6,236 nt of DNA from an uncultured bacterium (GTDB lineage: Bacteria; Patescibacteriota; Patescibacteriia; Patescibacteriales; UBA12465), in contig CALJZR010000062.1 of the NCBI GenBank assembly GCA_937983635.1, positions 1-6,236 on the forward strand, in the 5' to 3' direction. Positions 1-5,081 of the stretch are shown one piece after another. Position numbers and translations under genes: made by a program. The number at the start of each line of letters is the position of its first letter. Position 1 is the first letter of the stretch. The notes under the pieces are model-generated. The model made no database searches. It had not been told where the DNA came from and worked only from the letters and a program-made list of their open reading frames with translations.

Positions 1-562
1 GTTTAATATGATGAATTTCTATAAATCCTTTACCAATATCTCCGTAAAAATCTTCAAAGTTAAACCTACATGCTTCGCAATATATTTTATTATGAACAGC
101 AAAATGTTTTTTAGCGATTTCTACTAGCCTTCTTGATCTTTTTCTTAAAACGACCTGACTTGATTTTATATAACCTTCTTCAACTAATAAATTGGAAAAA
201 TCACTTTTAATAATCCTCTCTCTTTGAGCTCTATTAAATCCATTGTTTAATATAAAATCAAAGCTATCGCCATTATCTATAATATATTGCTGACCTAGCT
301 GAGTAATTTTAAACAAGCCGTCTCTATTTATTCTTGTATATGATGCAAATCCTTTTCTAACTAATGTTTCATGGGAAACCAGATTTCTGACCTTTTGGCT
401 AAAATGAGTGTCGCTGCGCCCGGTTAAAATTTCAGCATCGTGGCCTTCTGGCCTTAGCAAGTCTTCCAATTCTTTAATCAAAACAGCGGTCTTCATCCCA
501 GCATTTTTTGAAGAGATAAAAATTAAAGCAGGTATGATTAGATCACTCTCACTATAGATCAT
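1..562 (-). CDS. HNH restriction endonuclease with N-terminal winged-helix-like region (partial, C-terminus beyond window)
   Basis: I translated this frame by hand. It starts at the ATG at 562-560, one base after the methyltransferase stop, and stays open to the window edge (187 codons). Residues 8-80 look like a winged helix found in restriction proteins: a hydrophobic first helix, then GRSDTHFSQKVRNLVSH near residues 51-67. Residues 162-187 begin a McrA-type HNH nuclease: C162-x2-C165, then YGDIGKGFIEIHHIK with the H184-H185 pair. The rest of the HNH fold, including the catalytic Asn/His and any second Cys pair, is off the window. By family it should cleave DNA with a single metal ion, and its position makes it a restriction enzyme of the adjoining methyltransferase system. 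No Shine-Dalgarno site is visible, so translation is probably coupled to the upstream gene. The start is supported by the TAA-T-ATG junction. The nuclease class is fairly sure; the target sequence is unknown. Confidence 0.85.
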   Translation of the reverse strand, partial: MIYSESDLIIPALIFISSKNAGMKTAVLIKELEDLLRPEGHDAEILTGRSDTHFSQKVRNLVSHETLVRKGFASYTRINRDGLFKITQLGQQYIIDNGDSFDFILNNGFNRAQRERIIKSDFSNLLVEEGYIKSSQVVLRKRSRRLVEIAKKHFAVHNKIYCEACRFNFEDFYGDIGKGFIEIHHIK

Positions 563-563
563 A

Positions 564-1685
564 TTAAAAATTATAAATCACTAGATGCTCAACCTCCCTG
601 TCATTTCTACCCTTGACGTTGTATAGATAGGTCTTTTCAAATTTATCAATTTTAATGTTTTTCTTTTTAGTATAAAGGCTATGAATAAATGGAGTGTTTT
701 TAATAATCAAAATAAATTTAGCTTTTGTTTTTAATAAACAATTAGCTAGTCTCTCCTGGTCATTTTTAGTAAACTCACTTTTTTCATAATCTTTAAAATC
801 AGTATCGTAAGGTGGGTCTAGAAAGATAAAATCTTTTTCTGTTAGTTTTGAGTTATTAAATATCTTCTCAAAATCCTCATTTTTTATAACGGTATTTTTA
901 AACGAATCTTTTATTTTATCGCTTAGAATATAATCAACCTTACCTCTAAAATCTTTAGAATTATAAGCTATACCACCATAAGGTATATTAAAATGCCCGT
1001 CAGCATTAAATCTAAACATCGAAGCGTAGCAAAATTCTCTTATAAAATAATAATTGGCTATTTTTTTAGCTAGACTAGTCTTATATCTATTGCCATTATA
1101 ATTCATTACATCCCTAAAATGGGTATAAAAACCACTTCTAAATGCGGTTTCAATATTTTTATGTAAATCACCATCCGGTAAATAACCCCTTTCTTTCTCA
1201 ATAACCTTCACTCGTCTCAACTTAGCAAAAATATTATTAGTAATTTTTTTTGATAAACTTTCTCTATCTAAGCAAAAGTTATTTTTAAACAAACCATTAA
1301 ATTTATCCTCTTCCCCTGCAATACATTCGTCTACCTTTATTTTTAATACTTTTTCGTCAATATTTCCGTCTTTAAATTTCTTATATAAATTAATCAACTT
1401 ATTTTCAAAAACATTTATATATTTAGGAATTTTTTCCCAGTTATCAACATAATCATAAAGCTCTTTTTTAAAATCATCTCTGTCATTTTCCCCTTTAATA
1501 AATTTATAGAAATCTATTAATTCCTGACAAATATCATTAATAATAGCTTTCTTCGGCATTAAGTTAAAAAAGATAGCTCCACCACCAAAAAAAGGCTCCA
1601 CATACCGATCAAATGCTGGTATTAAGTCCTTTATATAAATAAATTCTCTTGATTTACCGCCAGGCCACTTTATTAATGGTTGCAT
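564..1685 (-). CDS. D12-class DNA adenine-N6 methyltransferase (Dam/DpnM-like) of a type II R-M system
   Basis: The 373-residue product should transfer a methyl group from S-adenosylmethionine to N6 of adenine in a specific DNA site, protecting host DNA from the flanking nucleases. D12-family landmarks appear in order: KWPGGKSR at residues 6-13, motif I PFFGGGAIFF at 31-40 (SAM binding), a middle motif FCYASMFRFNADGHFNIPYGG-like around 218-238, and catalytic motif IV DPPY at 290-293. Dam-type enzymes are usually about 270-300 residues, with DPPY near 180-195. Here roughly 100 extra Lys/Asn-rich residues lie between motif I and the middle motif, in the region that carries target recognition in this family. 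The ATG follows the upstream endonuclease stop by one base, and AGGA inside the upstream gene's end can serve as a short-spaced ribosome site. The DNA is markedly AT-rich compared with lysS, consistent with transfer. The class is firm; the recognition site cannot be read from the sequence, so no symbol is given. Confidence 0.95.
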   Translation of the reverse strand: MQPLIKWPGGKSREFIYIKDLIPAFDRYVEPFFGGGAIFFNLMPKKAIINDICQELIDFYKFIKGENDRDDFKKELYDYVDNWEKIPKYINVFENKLINLYKKFKDGNIDEKVLKIKVDECIAGEEDKFNGLFKNNFCLDRESLSKKITNNIFAKLRRVKVIEKERGYLPDGDLHKNIETAFRSGFYTHFRDVMNYNGNRYKTSLAKKIANYYFIREFCYASMFRFNADGHFNIPYGGIAYNSKDFRGKVDYILSDKIKDSFKNTVIKNEDFEKIFNNSKLTEKDFIFLDPPYDTDFKDYEKSEFTKNDQERLANCLLKTKAKFILIIKNTPFIHSLYTKKKNIKIDKFEKTYLYNVKGRNDREVEHLVIYNF

Positions 1686-1686
1686 G

Positions 1687-2505
1687 TTATCCTAAATAAG
1701 TTTTTTTAATTGAATCCAATGAACTCTTAATAAGTCCAGCTTTTTCTTTATATGCGTCTAATACGATTTTATAACCATCCTCTGACTTACAAACAAAATC
1801 CCAAAAATCTTTTCCAATTAGAAGTTCTTCATCAGCAAAAAACTGGCGAACCCTTTCCTGCCGCCAAGGCTTACCTTCGCCAAAACGATTATAAGCAGTG
1901 GCAAAGAATAATTTTATTTTTGTATTGCTCGGCAAAGTATTTGATAATATTGCTAACTGTTCCAAAAGAGCCTCTTTTTCAGAACGAGCTTTTTTGTTGT
2001 CCAAATCACCACCAATTTTTAGTTCAATTAAATAATTTTCATTAGTCTCCTTATCTATCAAGTAATAATCACTATCGTGTCTCTTTGTTTTTAAAGATTC
2101 ATCCTTAGGTTTAATTCTTAAAAACTGATAATCTTCTTCTGTCGGTGGAGTGATTTCCCTACGTTTATATTTTTCCAATAATTCGGCCATGTCTTGTGTC
2201 TGTTTTAAACTTAGAGGCCCCTCAACATTTTGCTTAACCTCATAAAATAATTTAGCAATATTAATTGCCATTTTTTCCAACATATTGCCAAGCGAACTAT
2301 CCAATGAACGCACAAGGGCTGTATAATATTGTATTTCCGGTCCAAGAACTGCTATAAAAACATTATGGATTTTCATGTTTAGAGTTCCTTCCGGATCATC
2401 AAGTTCGCCTTCATGCCTGCCCTGGAAACCAACGGCAAAAGATTCAACAGATGCATGAACTATTGATCTTATAGCTTCTTTTTTACTTAGAGTATTGCCA
2501 GCCAT
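1687..2505 (-). CDS. Type II restriction endonuclease, PD-(D/E)XK fold, TdeIII-like
   Basis: This 272-residue protein is the first gene of the restriction-modification operon. A PD-(D/E)XK metal-binding core is visible: HDSDYYLI with D144/D146, then after a short strand LIELKIGG with E161-x-K163, followed by the helix DLDNKKARSEKEALLEQ. The segment RSLDSSLGNMLEKMAINIA (66-84), and the C-terminal FATAYNRF...KPWRQ...GKDFWDFV (201-237), match the layout I recall for TdeIII-family type II enzymes: a helical N-terminus ending in an SL-x-SxG-like motif, and a late YNP/KPW...FWDF stretch. The family name therefore rests on recalled resemblance, not on a search. It should cut unmodified DNA at the site protected by the adjacent methyltransferase. 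The ATG at 2505 is chosen because it lies about 60 nt downstream of a strong promoter and begins a plausible charged helix; no Shine-Dalgarno site precedes it. A type II nuclease is likely; the subfamily is less sure. Confidence 0.8.
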   Translation of the reverse strand: MAGNTLSKKEAIRSIVHASVESFAVGFQGRHEGELDDPEGTLNMKIHNVFIAVLGPEIQYYTALVRSLDSSLGNMLEKMAINIAKLFYEVKQNVEGPLSLKQTQDMAELLEKYKRREITPPTEEDYQFLRIKPKDESLKTKRHDSDYYLIDKETNENYLIELKIGGDLDNKKARSEKEALLEQLAILSNTLPSNTKIKLFFATAYNRFGEGKPWRQERVRQFFADEELLIGKDFWDFVCKSEDGYKIVLDAYKEKAGLIKSSLDSIKKTYLG

Positions 2506-2527
2506 AATATTTAAATTAATAGAAAAA

Positions 2528-2551
2528 TTAGCTAATAATACAATTAGCCAA
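2528..2551. repeat. Imperfect inverted repeat in R-M operon leader
   Basis: TTAGCTAAT (2528-2536) and ATTAGCCAA (2543-2551) form 9-bp arms with one mismatch and a 6-nt loop. They lie in the predicted 5' leader of the restriction-modification operon, between the start site near 2565 and the ATG at 2505. This could be an RNA hairpin or a repressor binding site. AT-rich DNA makes such repeats fairly common, so function is only a suggestion. Confidence 0.4.
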
Positions 2552-2566
2552 AATTATATGCTTATG

Positions 2567-2579
2567 GCTATATTTTAGC
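2567..2579. promoter_or_regulatory. Candidate operator over the -10 of the R-M promoter
   Basis: A small inverted repeat, GCTA (2567-2570), 5 nt, TAGC (2576-2579), covers the -10 box of the restriction-modification promoter. The same GCTA/TAGC tetramer recurs at 2529-2534 (as the palindrome TAGCTA) and at 2545-2548. This is where a repressor would sit, but no cognate regulator (for example a C protein) is identifiable in the window, so the call is tentative. Confidence 0.25.
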
Positions 2580-2600
2580 TTTTATAGACCTTGGTGTCAA
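2572..2600 (-). promoter_or_regulatory. Sigma70-type promoter of the R-M operon
   Basis: On the minus strand TTGACA (2600-2595, perfect -35) is followed by a 17-nt spacer and TAAAAT (2577-2572, five of six matches to TATAAT). The start site would be near 2565, giving a leader of about 60 nt before the endonuclease ATG at 2505. Hexamer match and spacing are both close to consensus, and the site lies where the operon needs a promoter. Confidence 0.75.
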
Positions 2601-2602
2601 AG

Positions 2603-2612
2603 AGAATATTCT
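2603..2612. promoter_or_regulatory. 10-bp perfect palindrome between divergent promoters
   Basis: AGAATATTCT is a perfect palindrome starting three bases upstream of the -35 box of the restriction-modification promoter, within the 47-bp space separating the two divergent -35 elements. It could be an activator or repressor site, but it is short and unrepeated, so it may be coincidence. Confidence 0.2.
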
Positions 2613-2647
2613 ACCACGATAAATAATCAGCCTTATTTTCTCTTATT

Positions 2648-2676
2648 TTGACTAATAATACTTACCGTTATAAAAT
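2648..2676 (+). promoter_or_regulatory. Sigma70-type promoter for the unknown plus-strand gene pair
   Basis: TTGACT (2648-2653), a 17-nt spacer and TAAAAT (2671-2676) form a near-consensus promoter pointing rightward. The start site is expected about 7 nt after the -10, near 2683, while the ATG is at 2686. The mRNA would be leaderless or have only a few untranslated bases. An overlapping TATAAA at 2669-2674 with a 15-nt spacer is a poorer alternative. Confidence 0.65.
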
Positions 2677-2685
2677 AAGCTCACT

Positions 2686-3192
2686 ATGACTAGCGAAACC
2701 AAACAACTAAAAAACGAGCTAGATGCCCTGGCAACGGAGTTCCGCAAGGCCTATTTCAAGGTCATTTTTTCTCGTAAAAAGATTAAAATTACTGATAAAT
2801 TATCAATGTCAGCAGAAATTCCTGGTCTTTTCATGGTAATTAAGCAATATTTAAACACCATTGAGTCGGCCAAAGCCCTCAACGGCTTTATGGTGGCTCT
2901 AAATAAAGAGGTTAAAGAAAACGATAAAGATGGAGCTCTATCCGAGATCAACTTAAAGAAGATAAAAAATAGCCCAACTAAATCATATAACTGGATATAT
3001 TATAGCCTGTTTAAAGAAATGCTTACGGGCGCCAGTGTTTATGCTCCGGCTTATCAGAAATCACTCAAGGCGGGTAGTATAGCGCCAATGAGAAAGGCAA
3101 TAATAGACAATAACCTTCAAGGACAGCTAGAAGAAATAAAAGTAATGGAGAAAGAATTAATAGATACAAAGGCATTAAGCTTCATCGCTTGA
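2686..3192 (+). CDS. Hypothetical protein, 168 aa, helical and lysine-rich
   Basis: I do not recognise this family. The product is a soluble, charged, probably mostly helical protein with no signal peptide or membrane segment. It has a Lys/Glu-rich N-terminal helix (residues 1-30), a central segment PGLFMVIKQYLNTIESAKALNGFMVALNKEV (about 46-76), an aromatic patch YNWIYYSLFKEM (about 100-111), and a charged C-terminal helix. No helix-turn-helix, nuclease or methyltransferase motif is seen, so calling it a controller of the divergent restriction operon would be unsupported. It has a good dedicated promoter at 2648-2676, an ATG close to the predicted transcript start, and base composition between that of the AT-rich methyltransferase and lysS. 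Its TGA stop overlaps the TTG start of the next frame by four bases (TTGA), which suggests a coupled pair. Existence as a gene is likely; function is unknown. Confidence 0.7.
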   Translation: MTSETKQLKNELDALATEFRKAYFKVIFSRKKIKITDKLSMSAEIPGLFMVIKQYLNTIESAKALNGFMVALNKEVKENDKDGALSEINLKKIKNSPTKSYNWIYYSLFKEMLTGASVYAPAYQKSLKAGSIAPMRKAIIDNNLQGQLEEIKVMEKELIDTKALSFIA

Positions 3193-3491
3193 CCAGTCAG
3201 GCTCCGGATCTAATTACTGACGATGAAACAGACATTGAAAGCAAACGACTGGCATTATCAGAATTATTTTCGGACTTTTCATTAGATGGCGATAAAATAA
3301 GGGTAAATTACACTTTAGGCGGTGAATTTTTAGCCGAATGGATGCCTAAGGTAAATAGCAGTTTCGGACCAATAAAATTTGGCGAAGATTATGAAAAAAC
3401 AGGCCTTTTACAACCCGTTAGTTCATCAATGCTCGGGGACAGGGATTCGAACCCCGATAAACAGGACCAGAACCTGTTGTCCTACCGTTAG
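3189..3491 (+). CDS. Small hypothetical ORF, possibly a truncated gene, running antisense into tRNA-Gln
   Basis: I do not recognise this protein. It can start at TTG 3189-3191, overlapping the previous stop. The first 80 residues look like plausible protein: an acidic head DLITDDETDIESKRLALSEL, then alternating hydrophobic/polar DGDKIRVNYTLGGEFLAEW and KVNSSFGPIKFGEDYEKTGLL. From residue 82 on the frame simply reads the antisense strand of tRNA-Gln and stops inside it (3489-3491), so those last 19 residues are unlikely to be an evolved C-terminus. It may be a real small gene coupled to the 168-aa gene, the tail of a single larger gene split by a frameshift, or a fragment truncated where foreign DNA joined the tRNA. 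No ribosome site is convincing for the TTG. Confidence that it is translated is modest. Confidence 0.4.
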   Translation: MTSQAPDLITDDETDIESKRLALSELFSDFSLDGDKIRVNYTLGGEFLAEWMPKVNSSFGPIKFGEDYEKTGLLQPVSSSMLGDRDSNPDKQDQNLLSYR

Positions 3492-3502
3492 ACGATCCCC
3501 GA
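3432..3502 (-). tRNA. tRNA-Gln (anticodon CUG)
   Basis: On the minus strand the 71-nt sequence folds as a complete cloverleaf. The acceptor stem pairs TCGGGGA (3502-3496) with TCCCCGA (3439-3433). The D arm is GTC...GAC with AACGGTAG in the loop. The anticodon stem ACAGG/CCTGT closes the loop TTCTGGT, so the anticodon is CUG, reading CAG. The T arm is CGGGG-TTCGAAT-CCCTG. The U1-A72 pair and G73 discriminator are the known glutamine identity features of tRNA-Gln. CCA is not encoded (the next bases are CAT) and must be added by a nucleotidyltransferase. It lies downstream of lysS, and its 3' end marks the border with AT-rich accessory DNA, a common insertion point for islands. Confidence 0.95.
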
Positions 3503-3504
3503 AT

Positions 3505-3536
3505 AAAAATGGCTTCATTGCTTTAAAGCCATTTTT
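3505..3536. terminator. Bidirectional terminator-like hairpin between lysS and tRNA-Gln
   Basis: AAAAATGGCTT (3505-3515) and AAGCCATTTTT (3526-3536) are perfect 11-bp inverted arms around a 10-nt loop. The stem has a short GC-containing core, with an A-tract on one side and a T-tract on the other, so it can act as a Rho-independent terminator in either direction: for lysS on the minus strand or for the hypothetical genes on the plus strand. It ends only two bases before the tRNA 5' end, so it also lies in the leader of any pre-tRNA started at the promoter near 3549-3576. Confidence 0.6.
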
Positions 3537-3548
3537 GCTGATATTGGT

Positions 3549-3576
3549 ATTATAACAATTACTTATTTTTTTTCAA
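3549..3576 (-). promoter_or_regulatory. Probable promoter of tRNA-Gln
   Basis: On the minus strand TTGAAA (3576-3571), a 16-nt spacer and a perfect TATAAT (3554-3549) precede the tRNA by about 47 nt, with an expected start near 3542. The -35 lies in the last codons of lysS and the spacer covers its stop. The match is strong, but the run of A/T here raises the chance of a fortuitous -10. Confidence 0.55.
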
Positions 3577-5077
3577 GGGTTTCTTTTTCGCTTCCCTTGC
3601 CTGTCTCTCTTTTTGGCCTCATTAAAGGGAAAAGGGTGGTTTCTCTGACCGGCTTATCCACCATAAAGGCAAAAAGACGCTCGCCGAAGCCAAAACCACA
3701 GGTCGGAGGCATGCCGTGTTCCAGCATTTCTACAAATTCCCAGTCTGGCATCATCGCTTCCTTATCACCCCGGTCAATCAACTGCTGTTGTAGTTCAAAG
3801 CGTTCCCTCTGGTCTACGGGGTCATTTAACTCCGAAAAACCGTTACCGACTTCGCTGCCGGCAATAATAATCTGAAAACGTTCGGTTAGTTCAGGATTTT
3901 CTGGCTTAGCCTTAGAAAGCGGCGAAACTAATTTGGGGTGATTAACTAAGAAAACGGGACCGGCAATGCTGCGGCGGCAATATTTCCACAATGTATCGGT
4001 TAAACGCTCTCTATTATTACCTTCATATTTCACTTGCAGCTCACTTAATTTTGCCTTCATTTCCACCTCTGTAGCTGTCAGGACATCAATGCCAGTTTTC
4101 TCCAAAACAGCCGCGCGGTAGTCTAGGCGCGGCCATTGGCCCGCCAGGTCATACTCCATTCCTTTGGTATTAAATTTTGTCTTACCGAAGACTTTAAGGG
4201 CAATTTCTTGATATAGTTCTTGGACTAATTTCATTCCTAATTCATAGTTAGCATAGGCCCAGTAGAACTCCATGTTGGTAAATTCCTGGAGATGATCAGG
4301 ACTAGAACCTTCATTGCGATAGACGCGTCCGATTTCAAAGACTTTTTCAAAGCCAGCAGCCATCAAGCGTTTCTGCCACAGTTCGCCCACAGAGATGCGC
4401 AGAAAAACATCTAAATCAAAATCATCATGATGGGTACGGAAAGGATTAGCTTCAGCTCCGCCGGTGCTGGTTTCTAAAGTTGGGGTTTCGACTTCAAAAA
4501 AACCATGCCGCTTCATGAAATCTCTAGTCACTTCCCAAAATAGTGCTTTTTTGTAGAATAGCTCTCTAGTTTCCGGATTAAGTAAAATATCTAAATAGCG
4601 GCGACGATAGCGCTCATCTTCATCTTTAAGGCCATACCAGGCGTCAGGAATCGGGGCAATCGCTTTACTAAGAATATGCCAGGCAGACAACATCAAACTT
4701 TTTTCTCCGCGATGGGTCAAAAAAGCCAAACCAGTGGCTTCAATAAAATCACCGGTATCAATTAATTTCAAAAAGCGTTTATAGCTCTCATCACCCAACT
4801 CTTTCTTCGAAAAAGCTAATTGCATTTGACCGCTAGCATCTTCTAAAGCGGCAAAACTGAGGTTGCCGTGACTACGCAGACTGCGTAAACGACCAGCAAC
4901 CGTAATAGTTTTTTGCTTTTCTGTTAATTTATCAAAATCCGCCAAGACTTGAGCAATACTATAATCTCGTTGACTGGTAGCAGGATAGGGATTAATACCG
5001 GCCTCCCGTAGGGAAAGCAATTTTTTCAAACGTTCTTCCCTCTCAGTGCCCGGGGCCAAGTTCTTTTCTGCAGACAT
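3563..5077 (-). CDS. lysS: Lysyl-tRNA synthetase, class II
   Basis: The 504-residue cytoplasmic enzyme charges tRNA-Lys with lysine using ATP. An N-terminal OB-fold anticodon-binding domain spans about residues 57-140 (TVAGRLRSLRSHGNLSFAAL). The class II catalytic core follows: RYRRRYLDILLNPETRE (156-172), motif 1 FMKRHGFFEVETPTL (187-201), the lysyl-specific STGGAEANPFRTHHDDF (204-220), motif 2 VFEIGRVYRNEG with R254/N255/E256, the substrate-pocket segment SEVGNGFSELNDPVDQRERF (408-427), and motif 3 GFGFGERLFAF with Arg467. Motif 3 is one residue shorter than the usual LysRS GLGIGIDRL form and has Glu for Asp. A lysine/glutamate-rich tail ends the protein. Total length is normal for bacterial LysRS. 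The ATG lies 4 nt after the greA stop, so the two are co-transcribed; no Shine-Dalgarno site is visible before it. Identification is secure. Confidence 0.97.
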   Translation of the reverse strand: MSAEKNLAPGTEREERLKKLLSLREAGINPYPATSQRDYSIAQVLADFDKLTEKQKTITVAGRLRSLRSHGNLSFAALEDASGQMQLAFSKKELGDESYKRFLKLIDTGDFIEATGLAFLTHRGEKSLMLSAWHILSKAIAPIPDAWYGLKDEDERYRRRYLDILLNPETRELFYKKALFWEVTRDFMKRHGFFEVETPTLETSTGGAEANPFRTHHDDFDLDVFLRISVGELWQKRLMAAGFEKVFEIGRVYRNEGSSPDHLQEFTNMEFYWAYANYELGMKLVQELYQEIALKVFGKTKFNTKGMEYDLAGQWPRLDYRAAVLEKTGIDVLTATEVEMKAKLSELQVKYEGNNRERLTDTLWKYCRRSIAGPVFLVNHPKLVSPLSKAKPENPELTERFQIIIAGSEVGNGFSELNDPVDQRERFELQQQLIDRGDKEAMMPDWEFVEMLEHGMPPTCGFGFGERLFAFMVDKPVRETTLFPLMRPKRETGKGSEKETLEKK

Positions 5078-5081
5078 ATTT

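Noticed and set aside
564..1685. Calling the methyltransferase dam with GATC specificity
   Set aside because: Only the D12 class motifs are clear. The enlarged recognition region and the R-M context make GATC unproven.
1752..2045. Antisense plus-strand ORF of 97 codons within the endonuclease gene
   Set aside because: It is wholly opposite a well-supported coding frame, has no recognisable motif or promoter, and reads as low-complexity shadow sequence.
1687..2505. Assigning GGNCC specificity to the first nuclease
   Set aside because: Family resemblance to TdeIII is from memory, and the partner methylates adenine, which GGNCC does not specify. Specificity cannot be deduced from the sequence.
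2621..2638. AAATAA/TTATTT inverted repeat between the divergent promoters
   Set aside because: The six-base arms are entirely A/T, and such matches are expected by chance in this intergenic region.
3180..3195. Possible programmed frameshift joining the two plus-strand ORFs
   Set aside because: Moving from the first frame to the second needs a -1 shift, and the bases before the stop do not form a slippery X-XXY-YYZ heptamer. Overlap-coupled reinitiation or a mutation is simpler.
3394..3409. T-rich stretch after the tRNA 3' end as a terminator (AAAAGGCCTGTTTTTT on the minus strand)
   Set aside because: The only GC-rich part, AGGCCT, is a self-palindrome that leaves no loop, and the remaining pairs are A-T only, so a stable stem is not supported.
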